In this document: in pieces, positions 55,201 through 64,000 of the stretch | Layout: each line of letters begins with the position of its first letter | How positions within the stretch are numbered: position 1 is the stretch's first letter | Source: Lumbricus rubellus | Lineage: Eukaryota; Annelida; Clitellata; Crassiclitellata; Lumbricidae | Direction of reading: 5' to 3' | Assembly: GCA_945859605.1 (NCBI GenBank) | Contig: OX243825.1 | Location: forward strand, 22,457,244 to 22,521,243 | DNA length: 64,000 bases | Translations under genes and position numbers: made by a program | Notes under the pieces: model-generated | The model's input: only the letters and a program-made list of their open reading frames with translations | Databases searched by the model: none | Told to the model about the DNA's origin: nothing

Positions 55201-56826
55201 GTAATCTTGAATGCTTATTTGCAACTTGAAGTTATTGATTCATGTGTACAGTCTTCACAACTGGAAACATTTCAAGCAAGCGTAAGCATGTGGAGAAAAC
55301 TGCCAGAGCATATATTGAACTGGAATACATGACTTTCCAGTGAGTCATATTGCCACGGCAGTGTGACCATCTAATCAAATGATTGGATTCATTAAGTGTT
55401 TATTTGTCAAGGCATCTGGTATGCTGGAACATCCCTGCACAGGTCTTGTAACTCAAATTCTGATGCAAGTTACTAGAGAAACATAAACCCAGAACTCAGT
55501 TTTGATGAATATTATGACCTAATTAATTATAGCGCTGAGCTCTCTGCATTGCTATTACCTGTTGTGACTAACAAAGGTTATAAGAATTTTTATGTAAGGA
55601 AATTTTAGTGTGTCAATGCCCCATTGTATGTATACTATGGCTTCAGTAAGTGTTCAGATAAAAGGCTAACGTGGTATATGAAGCTGGATGAATCATGAGT
55701 GGTGAAGTGTGGACGTCTTCTATACAAAAATATCAGTTGATTGGTCTACCTACTATTTGCAGGCACAGAAAAAGTGCTTCACAATAGGAATTGCTTTGCC
55801 TGTGCTCGGTATTTTGACGTTTTCAGTAAATCTAATGTAGCTTTCCACATGGCCACATGGGAATATGTCAGAAATGTCTATGTGTACTGTTTGAGTTTAG
55901 AGATAAAATTCGTGCAATCTTTACATTTTACATCCCTGTGCTTTATAGTTTACATTGAGGTATCAGTAGTGTAAGGTTATGGTAAGTTATACAGCTGAAA
56001 GATGTTGCAGCCCAAGGTTGCATCTTTTGAGGAGTTCCTTCATGAGTAACAAAGTCTTGAAACTGCATCACATTACGAGTAGGCTATAGCTACTTTTGCT
56101 ATGTTATTTCTTTTTTAAAAAGTATTCATTTCAATTTGTGTATCAATTGGTTCTGTATTAAAGCATTTTTGTATATAGACCGAATTGTAAAGGAAGAGAT
56201 ACAATGTCATGTTGAACCTCCGTTCAGTTTTGCTTCTGTTTATTGCTTTGGTGAAGGTCGGCAATGCACAGACATTGTTTGCAATTGAGTGGAAGCGTTG
56301 CGATTGCACCACGTGCGTTGTTGCAAGTGTGCATTGCATGCTGAAACGGACATTGTGAAACAGCAACTGAGTTTGTAGACGTTGACCTTCTTCACGATTT
56401 GATATTGGCGCTTGGAAATAGACGTGTGTGTTCACCCGCTGTCTCTTCATATCTTGATATTTATCCTGTTTTGTATACAACAAGCGTGTTGCGGATACAT
56501 TTGTAATGCACATATATTTTGAACGTTTCTTGTGATTCGATCGGTCCATGTCTAGTGTGTGTGTGCTGAAGGAAGATTTTCACTTTGTATGTGTGCTATT
56601 TGTAAAAGACTGTACTACAACAAAAACCTGTTCAGTTGTTTTTATGCTACAAGACACCACAAACACTGGTTTGCAATAATTATTTAAATAATATAACATC
56701 CTGCAGCTCCTGCTTTTTAAAGATAAGTTTGTTAGTTTAATTTATTTTAGATGACTACTAGAAAAAAAGTAAGAAAAGTAAGAAAAGCGTGAAGAGAGAT
56801 CAATGCTTTGCTATTTAGGATAAATT

Positions 56827-57034
56827 TTGTTTGTTTGTATGTGCACTTGTTATAGCGCCCCTTCAAGCTCTCTTCTCAGAGGCGCTCCCGAATGCAGAGC
56901 GGACACTGCATCGGAGTTTCACGCCGAAGCACTGAGCAATTGCGAATGAAGGACTTGCCCAAGGTCCTTACACGGCGAGGTGGATTCGAACCTTCCGGTT
57001 CCAAGGCAACGACGCCACCGCTACACCGCGCCCC
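56827..57034 (-). mobile_element. tRNA-derived SINE between epsin and CLEC16A
   Basis: Same family and layout as 49722-49934: TTTGTTTGTTTG end, GCGCCCCTTCAAGCTCTC, GTGGATTCGAACC and a CGCCACCGCTACACCGCGCC head. Confidence 0.9.
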
Positions 57035-58088
57035 ACGGTTATTTGGACAAAATCATGGAGGGTGTAGTATGATGAATTCTGTTTTAGATGGGTTATGGCA
57101 GATAAGGTTGAAAGTCATCCACTGAGATATTAAGTTGATCCCATTGAGTAATTGTACGGGGGGGGGGATCGAGTTTTGTGAGAAAGGAAATGTAGAGTTC
57201 ACTTTGTGTCCCTAGAGATAACAGATAAGGTTCAGAGATAAGAGATTGGTTAGTGATGTGGTGCAGATGTTGAAGAAGAGTGGATCCAGAAGATAGCAGC
57301 CTTCAGACAGTTGGCGGGTTGGTGAGCAGTAGTAGGACATGGAAACTTTGATATGCTTGGTCTGTTATATGAAACATAATTAATTAATTTATATCAAGCA
57401 ATAGTTAAAGACATGGTCATAATTATTATATGGCACAACACTTTACACATGTCACTGCTGCTAGTTTCATTGCCTGTCCTCGATTCTCCCACTTTTCTAC
57501 ATTCATGACTTTATTAAACTAACCAAAATCGGCTATTAAAATAAAAAATAAAACTTGATAAAGACTCGATGAACTTTATCCCAAGAATGTCATATAAAAT
57601 ATAAAGCTACTAAATAGCTGGTCAGGGTGAAACATGGCAATATTTAAAACAGTTGTAGGCTTACATCATTGGGGCCTGACCAAAATGCTATTATAGCAAT
57701 TATGCTAGTGATCATCTTTAGAGCTGTTTAGTAAAATGAACTGTCATCCGTAACCTCTTCCCACTGCGGCGAGGTCCATCATATTATAACCTTCGTCAAA
57801 GGGCTTACAATTTCACCTTCCCCTCTCGGCCTCCAAATAGAGACTCGGTAAACTTTAATCCAAGAATGCTATTCAACATAATATGCATTATATGCTAACA
57901 AATTCAAGCATTCGCACTAAACAACCACACTGTCAATAAATTGTCTTAATGTACACCTACAGCGTTTTGCCTGTTTTTGTGTGTGGAAATAAACGAATAC
58001 ACAATAATTATTATACACGATTGATGCTTCGACATAAAAATTGGCGCTATATGATATGTTTTAGTGGTAACTACATAGATGTCATTCT
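57035..58088. other. intergenic, nothing recognised
   Basis: A GGGGGGGGG run at about 57159. Two loosely similar segments ending in (A/T)CCAAGAATG lie near 57580 and 57870, which may be remnants of one repeat. No gene. Confidence 0.4.
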
Positions 58089-58089
58089 G

Positions 58090-58228
58090 GGGGTTTGCGA
58101 ATGATTGCCGATAGCAACGGCCATAGGCCAACAACATTGGTAAAATGGCGATATTTGATGAAAGTGCGACGATCATTTTACTCGAACGAAACGAATAAAT
58201 TGGATTTTATATATATCAAAATACAACG
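58090..58228 (+). promoter_or_regulatory. CLEC16A promoter/5' UTR region
   Basis: CpGs reappear here after kilobases of depletion (GATAGCAACGGCCATAGG, GTGCGACGATC). GGTAAAATGGCGATATT at about 58139 has a YY1-type AAAATGGCG core, common near housekeeping starts. The first coding ATG follows at 58229. Confidence 0.4.
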
Positions 58229-61200
58229 ATGTTTTCAAAATCAAAGTCTTGGATGGGCGGCGGCGGCGTGTGGAAACCCAAAAATCCGCATTCTCTGGAA
58301 CATCTGAAGTAAGTCGAAAAGCAACCGGAAGATCGAGTACTGTGCTTTTGGTTTCTGTTGAAAGTTTATCGAAACACTGTTGCGTGCGTCATAACATTGT
58401 GACAATGTTGAACTGGCCTTAGATTAGATTGTGACATCAAGTTCGGTGTGATCTTTGCATTATGTCTGATTTATTAGAAGTAAATTTGAATGGGCCTGTA
58501 TATGTTGGTAATGAGTGTTCATGTTGGCCTGTTGGGTGTTTGATTTCTCATAGTTATTCTATATGTAAATTTATAAAGCGTCTCTCACATCACACACCAA
58601 TTCGAGGCGCTAACTGTATAGGCCTACTGTAACCGGCTGTGATCTGTCAACCAGATTGTTGAATAATTGAAAATTATTATGAGGACCAACGTGTACAAAA
58701 TGACAGGACACTTGAATGTTAAAGTCCTGAGTGGCATTTAAACTGTATGATGACATTAGGTTCCTTAAGATGAATTAAATTTCAGATTACATTGATCTTT
58801 TAAGGAGTGCATGATGATTCTAACAAGTAGAATAAAAGTATTTTAATGGTATTCTAATTAGTTCAAATCTACATCAGATTGTTTCTTTAAAGCATGTGTG
58901 GAAATTTTGCATTTTGGAGATATAGATCTCTAATATTATTAAGTAGGCCCTACTGGTTTTATACGTAAAAGATCTTGCAACTAACTTTTTGGTGCAATTG
59001 ATTCCAGAAGCATTGCTGCGAAGTATGCTAATAATGCATCAGCTTGCTTAAAATATGAATTTAAGTTGCAGCAGTGCACTCTGTCCCTTGTTGCAACAAG
59101 CATTTTGAGTGTGATTTAAGTGAACTTTAGTGTTACAACAAAACATTTGTCGCCATTGGTTCTGTTGTTGAAATAGCAAGGCAATAAAACACACACAAAA
59201 TGTGAAATTTGTGCATTGCTCATTATATGTTTGCACTCAGCAGGAAACTGAACATTAATACTCATTGTTTATCTTTTAAGAATATTTGTGCTGTCTGTAA
59301 ACTTTCAGAGGTAATCTTAGTTGATGCGTTGATAATATGTTCTAATATACAGAAGTCTCTAGGGTGATTTTAAGTTGAGTTGGTATTAAATTAAGCTGAT
59401 TAGGGCCATGTGTTGCACCCACTCCTCCCACCACTGAGAGGCCACAGCCATACTCGACGAAATCCAGAACGCAAAATTGAATTATCTCTAATACAGACAA
59501 CTCCTGAGGGCAGACAACTTACTGAGGAAGTGAATGCTTTATCTTGTTTAAATGTCATGACACTTAAAGTGTGGTGCAAACAGTTGGTCTTAATAGAGAA
59601 TATACTTACATTCTTAAATAGATATTTATGAGAGATTTTATCATCAATGACCCTGTGGTTAAATTTTTTATAGTACTGTATTTTTTTATAGTACTGTATT
59701 CATGTTGAGTATTTTTGTGTGCTTCACAGGTGGGACTGTTCCCCTATAGTTTCTGGTTTCTTCTTTTTTTGTACTTGCTAATTAATGTGATTTGTGAATA
59801 AGGATTAATATATTTATAATGTTTTTTACTCTTTGAAGTATCTTTGTATTGTGCCAAGAGTGCATTGTCAGATATTGGAATATTTAATGTGCTCTGCACT
59901 TAGGTAACTTTCGTTATGTTACATGGTTGACTGGAATATTTGAGTTTGGGGATGGTTTCAGTGCTATAAATTTCCTTGTTGTAGGTATTTGCATGGAGTA
60001 CTTTGCAAGAACCAGACGGTGACTGAGCAGAATCTGAGTCTGCTCGTTGAAACGCTGCGCTCCATCTCAGAAATTCTCATCTGGGGAGACCAGAATGACA
60101 GCTCAGTTTTTGAGTGAGTTCTTCTATATCTCGTCTAATCTAATCTAATAACATCTGTAGTTCTGTTGTCATAAAATGCACAGGATATCAAACAAGAGAA
60201 GGCAGGAAGCAGCATATATCACAAATGGCTAAGAAGAATCCTGCATGTATCATGGCGGGACAAGATACCGAACAAAACTATAAGAGAGAGGATGGGGCAG
60301 GAATAAATGGAGCACATCATCAGAAGAAGGCGACTGAGGTGAACGGGACATGTGTTCCGAATGGAGGACAAAAGAAGAGCCAGTCAAGTGATGTCGTGGA
60401 ATCCTGGAGGAAAAGGAAGAGAGGAAGGCCGAGAAAGAACTGGCCGGAGACCATCAGGAGGACTTGAGATGCCTGGAGATGTCGTGGAACGAGGCCAGGG
60501 AATTGGCGGTGGACAGAGAGGAATGGAGACAACGCATTGCCTGATGTGCAGATCTGCATGGGATGGACTAAATGCTAAATGTCAATTGAATGTTGGTTCA
60601 GTTGAACCTGTAGTCATAGTCATGGACTATTGGACTCTAGTCCATCAAAGAAGCCTGATCATCATTGTCTGAGAAAGGGGCCATCCTTTTAGTTAATGTG
60701 GGCATAGTTCAGGGAAGGTTAGCCTAACTGCATATGTTTGTGTATGAAATCTCCTGATAACGTGCATTGCATACTGCATAGTGCATACACATAGAAAGTG
60801 GAGAGAGACCTTGTTATTAATTTGTCTTTATTGACCTCAAATAAACCACATTCCATTATTCAGTTATCAGACAAATACTACCAGATGAAGTAGGACTGAT
60901 GTTGCTTGTATGCCACAATTTTCCACACAACCACTGACTGCTTTTAATTATCACGTGTGCAGCTCAGTAGTGAGTCTGACATTGAACATCATTCTGTTGG
61001 ATGCAGGTGTGCATAAAGCATACATTCACAGGTGGGGGGATATAAAAAGGTCATGTGCATACAGAAAGTGCAGAGCGGTCAATATTTTCAGATTTATGTA
61101 TGCATGCTAAATGGCCCCAAATCAAAGCTATGGAGTTTAAGGAAGCTGTTGCAGATTAATTTTAGTTTTGAGTTTAGCTGTGAATTAAAGTGAATAGTTG

Positions 61201-62495
61201 GCAGAATGCACAAAACTATGCAGTGAAGTCCTAAGCAGTGAGCCAACCTCAAAGGATGTTGGGCCAGCACTGGTTTGGCACAAGGTACAGCAAACCTACA
61301 TGGTATTTGACATGATGATGTGCTACATTTGCTGCATAGAGATGAGCAACTGGCAGATATAAGGTTGAACTTTAGTGCATTGTTTTGTAATCTATAAGAT
61401 AAATTCTTTGTTCAATGGGCAGTGTTGGTGTTATCTGTTGATTCTTTGGGTGTTTGTGATTTAATTGAAACTGTTAGACTTCTGCACCTCTTTAAAAGCA
61501 GTCCTAATCTTTAAGTATGAAAACCTGATTGAAGTTGATTCTGTTGCTTGCAATCTGGTATGCACTGGAAGCCAATGAAGCTGGTATTTTACTTACTGTT
61601 CTGGTTTCTTGGTTCTACCAGATGAGTGAATTCAGTATTTACCATTTATTTACCATGGAAGTGAGTTGCAACAATTGAGTTGACATGAAACCAGAGCAGC
61701 TGCAAGTGAGACTGAGACTGTTTCAAGCATATGAGTTCTCAATCAATCAAAATTTGTATAGCGCCCATTCAAGGTACCTACTCAGAGGCGCTCCCGGCCG
61801 AAATCAAGCGGGGGAAACCAGTCTTCAACAGTTTGTAAAATATGAGAACAGCTTGAGAGGTGTCGCATAGTCAAGTGAAGTCCATTCCAGGTTGTTGGGA
61901 CCAACCACAGAGAACGAACGCCTCTGCGTTGTTGCAAAGCGAGTGAATGGAGCCATTAAGTCACCATGGACAGCAGAGCGCAGTGCGCTGCGGCCTATGC
62001 AAGTGGAAAGGGGAGGCAAAGCTCACACAGATAGGAGGGTGCCCAGCTATGTTTTTACAAAATGTGCAAGTGGACTGATTTGCATATGACTTTAACGTGG
62101 TCAGAGAAAGAAAAATATGGTAGAAAACATTCATTCATTCATTAAATGAATTTGTATTGCGCCTCTAAAAGGGGTCTACTCAGGGGCGCTTCCAACCTCA
62201 GCCGTCCAAATAAAACTCTCTTAGTTTACTATAAGTGCCTGTTGAGTACCTTACTATTATGCTATACAGCATAATGCTAATTGCCTGTAAGATATGGCAT
62301 AATTATTTTAATTGCTATGCTGCATATGTAAGGTGTATGAATTGTGTGCTTTGATTTCCAGTTTTTTCCTCGAAAAGAACATGCTTGTTTTCTTTCTGCG
62401 CTTCATGCGTCAGAAGGCCGGTCATATCATCTGCGTGCAACTGCTTCAGACGTTAAATATTCTTTTCGATAACATCAGCAACGAAACCTCAGTCT
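58229..62495 (+). CDS. CLEC16A: CLEC16A (ema) homologue, first three coding exons
   Basis: Exons 58229-58308, 59985-60113 and 62362-62495 encode about 114 residues and run off the window in phase 1. Exon 1 reads MFSKSKSWMGGGGVWKPKNP plus HSLEHLK, like vertebrate MFGRSRSWVGGGHGKTSRNI. Exon 2 has NQTVTEQNLSLLVETLRSIS and EILIWGDQNDSSVFE. Exon 3 has FFLEKNMLVFFLRFMRQKAG, CVQLLQTLNILFDNISNETS. These are the diagnostic FPL-domain start of CLEC16A/endosomal maturation defective. Despite its name the family protein is not a lectin; it is a membrane-associated E3-linked regulator of endosome maturation, autophagy and mitophagy. Donors are GTAAGT, GTGAGT and GTAAGT. Later exons lie beyond the edge. 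Confidence 0.95.
58309..59984. other. CLEC16A intron 1
   Basis: CpG-poor, T-rich intron; one TAGGCCTA at about 58618. No repeat family recognised and no additional exon seen. Confidence 0.5.
60195..60575 (+). mobile_element. LINE ORF2 C-terminal fragment in CLEC16A intron 2
   Basis: In shifting frames the plus strand reads KWLRRILHVSWRDKIPNKTI, RRRRLR, TGHVFRMEDKRRASQVMSWN, KRKRGRPRKNW, and CLEMSWNEARELAVDREEWR...CADLHGMD. This is the characteristic C-terminal tail of an RTE-like invertebrate reverse transcriptase. In-frame stops and at least two frameshifts make it dead. Confidence 0.85.
60576..61735. other. CLEC16A intron 2, middle part
   Basis: CpG-poor sequence. No exon, RNA or clear mobile element. 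Confidence 0.45.
61738..62205. mobile_element. retroposon tails sharing the GCGCCCATTCAAGG...GGCGCTCCC module
   Basis: ATTTGTATAGCGCCCATTCA then CTACTCAGAGGCGCTCCCGG at 61752-61799 is the minus-sense version of the SINE 3' module. It is followed by about 290 bp with ACCACAGAGAACGAACGCCT. A second module copy, TTTGTATTGCGCCTCTAAAA then CTACTCAGGGGCGCTTCC, lies at 62150-62192 after a CATT run. Probably two antisense retroposon 3' ends. Confidence 0.55.
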
Positions 62496-62542
62496 GTAAG
62501 TTCAACCAGAAATACAAAATATTTATTGTGCCTGTGAAACAT

Positions 62543-62590
62543 ATATTATATATATATATATATATTTTATATATATATATATATATATTC
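62543..62590. repeat. AT dinucleotide repeat
   Basis: TATATATAT run with one TTTT interruption, shortly after the CLEC16A exon 3 donor. Confidence 0.9.
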
Positions 62591-63100
62591 GTTTTATTGA
62601 GCATGACAGTTAATGTTCAAGTGCGAATAAGGCCTTAAATAGGGTTAGGTCCGATTTCCAGTATGCAACTGCTGTTACATTGATAGGCATCAACTGTTTA
62701 GATCTAAGCATACAAATAATTATTAAATTAAATAAAGAATTCTAAAGAGTATTTTAGCCAAAAAATAACTGCTATGTTCAACATCAGCCATCGCAATTCA
62801 GAATATAGGTCAAGCACGAGAACTACAAGGATGAACCATAAGTGAGCAATGTTATTGCTAAACATGAACAAGTACCAATAAAAGCATAAAATATGAATGT
62901 CAGCTAATGGTCATGTCAGTAATTCAGATTCAGATGTGTTGTGTCCCTGGACATGACCTTTCTGGGCTGAAGAAGAACAGTAAGAACTTCATGCAGCATG
63001 AATGCTGTTAAAAACGCTTTTTAAGCTGGTTTTTTTTTTGCAGGACTCTGTTTGGACTTATTGATCAATATTATATGTAATGTTGACATGAGCTCAAGTA
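62591..63100. other. CLEC16A intron 3, nothing recognised
   Basis: AT-rich, CpG-poor. No exon seen before the LINE insertion. Confidence 0.45.
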
Positions 63101-63104
63101 CCTG

Positions 63105-64000
63105 TATAATACAATACAATACAATACAATTCACTTTATTGCAACCAGAAAACAAGAAAACAATAAAAGTACAGAACATGCATGCATTGGCTACAAAGGG
63201 GGGCCCAAAAGGGATGGACATCCCGCTGGGAAGGGTCACCCAAGTAAAAAATCCCAAGAAAAATTAATCAAGATAGCTGAAAAGAAAGAGACTAAAACAA
63301 ATTAGGTGATGACAGATTGCAGAAAAGCTTATATTGTCAAGAGCATGTAGAGAAACAAACTTAACTAAGTACTTAACTAAAATCTTAACTACACATGGTC
63401 ATGTGCACTTCAAGTAGCTTTAGTGGAGGAGAGTAGAAGAACACGAAGTTTCTTTTTAAATACCTGCAGACTACTCGATTGACGAATGTCAATTGGTATT
63501 GTGTTCCATACTTTAGTGCCATAAGATTTAATAGTAAAACGCCTAGTATTAGATTGAGCTTTGACAGGGCGAAAAGCAGATGCATTCCTAGTAAAATGCG
63601 AATGGATGTCAGAGGCGTGAGGGAGGTAACCTTGGAATACCGAAGGAAGGAGACCGTGTTCGAGCCGAAAAAAGAACTCGCAAATTTGGAGATCCTTTAT
63701 CTGGTCAATTTTCAGGAGATGAAGTTCATTAAAGGAAGGACCAGTGTGTTCCCGTTTACGAATACCTGCAATTATACGAACAGCCCTCTTCTGTAAGATT
63801 ACAAGTTTATGAAGCCTGGATTCGTATGTAGATGCCCAAACAAGGTTGCAATACGTGAGGTAGGGGTAGACAAGGGTATAATATAAATTCATTCTAATTG
63901 TCTTTGGCAAGATATAAGCAACACGGGAAACAATACCAATATTTTTAGCAATTTTAGTTGCAATTTGATTAATATGAACTTTCCAGGTCAAATGTTGATC
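63105..64000 (-). mobile_element. non-LTR retrotransposon 3' end with open ORF2, continuing past the window
   Basis: On the minus strand an uninterrupted frame from the window edge to 63410 reads DQHLTWKVHINQIATKIAKN, LYYTLVYPYLTYCNLVWAST, LQKRAVRIIAG, and FTIKSYGTKVWNTIPIDIRQ with SSSLQVFKKKLR. This is the segment C-terminal to the reverse transcriptase catalytic core of jockey/CR1-clade LINEs. The 3' UTR ends in about five ATTGT repeats (63108-63130). The catalytic motif lies beyond 64000. The open frame suggests a young copy, antisense in CLEC16A intron 3. Confidence 0.88.

Larger units (their letters stand above)
50861..56826. other. epsin 3' UTR/downstream region, no further gene seen
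   Basis: About 6 kb of CpG-poor, T-rich sequence. A GAATTGAGTTGC(C/T)ATATGACG unit is repeated four times at 51275-51370, a GATT run at 54298-54333 and ATT repeats at 54640-54665. Scattered short open frames have no homology that I recognise. Part may be a long epsin 3' UTR, an inference from composition continuing unchanged. Confidence 0.45.

Noticed and set aside
56115..56549. 144-codon minus-strand frame
   Set aside because: AT-rich region, no homology recognised, no splice or start support, and no compositional difference from flanks.

Overview
This is eukaryotic DNA from a bilaterian animal. It holds four intron-bearing genes in a background of microsatellites, minisatellites, tRNA-derived SINEs, non-LTR retrotransposon fragments and small DNA transposons. 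The gene set and the foldback-type transposons with short iterated arms suggest a marine invertebrate deuterostome, possibly an echinoderm. That placement is an inference, not something I can prove here.

Layout. (1) 1.25-4.29 kb, plus strand: a three-exon NDNF-like gene (secreted, fibronectin-III type). (2) 4.5-6.2 kb: nested mobile elements, with a SINE inside a hAT element inside a LINE remnant, then a second LINE tail. (3) 8.4-17.4 kb, minus strand: an UNCX/unc-4-type homeobox gene. The homeodomain is split by the usual intron before VWFQNRR, the introns carry microsatellites and hairpins, and a perfect 80-bp inverted repeat brackets the last exon. (4) 17.5-37 kb: a repeat-rich, CpG-containing intergenic region. 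It has a 51-bp minisatellite, a GTGACATTGTCAC array split by a transposon, an 86-bp tandem array, a foldback element carrying a mariner, a mariner carrying a hAT, nested hAT elements, long ATC and GTAT microsatellites, and one candidate small coding exon on the minus strand near 30.2 kb. (5) 37.5-38.3 kb: a complete foldback transposon with a 9-bp target duplication. (6) 39.55-50.86 kb, plus strand: a complete eight-exon epsin gene (ENTH, two UIMs, DPW, clathrin box, NPF). (7) 50.9-58.2 kb: CpG-poor sequence with no recognisable gene. (8) 58.23 kb to the end, plus strand: the first three coding exons of a CLEC16A (ema) homologue, with LINE insertions in its introns. One LINE is open to the window edge.

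The genes do not form a pathway or operon. Epsin (clathrin endocytosis adaptor) and CLEC16A (endosome/autophagy regulator) are tandem, same-strand trafficking genes. NDNF and UNCX are developmental genes. The developmental half is CpG-containing and rich in the palindrome TAGGCCTA. The trafficking half is CpG-poor in its introns and almost lacks that octamer.

Splice sites were placed by eye from GT/AG, phase and protein homology recalled from family knowledge. All reading-frame sums for the complete models are integral (NDNF 680 aa, epsin 617 aa, UNCX model 550 aa).
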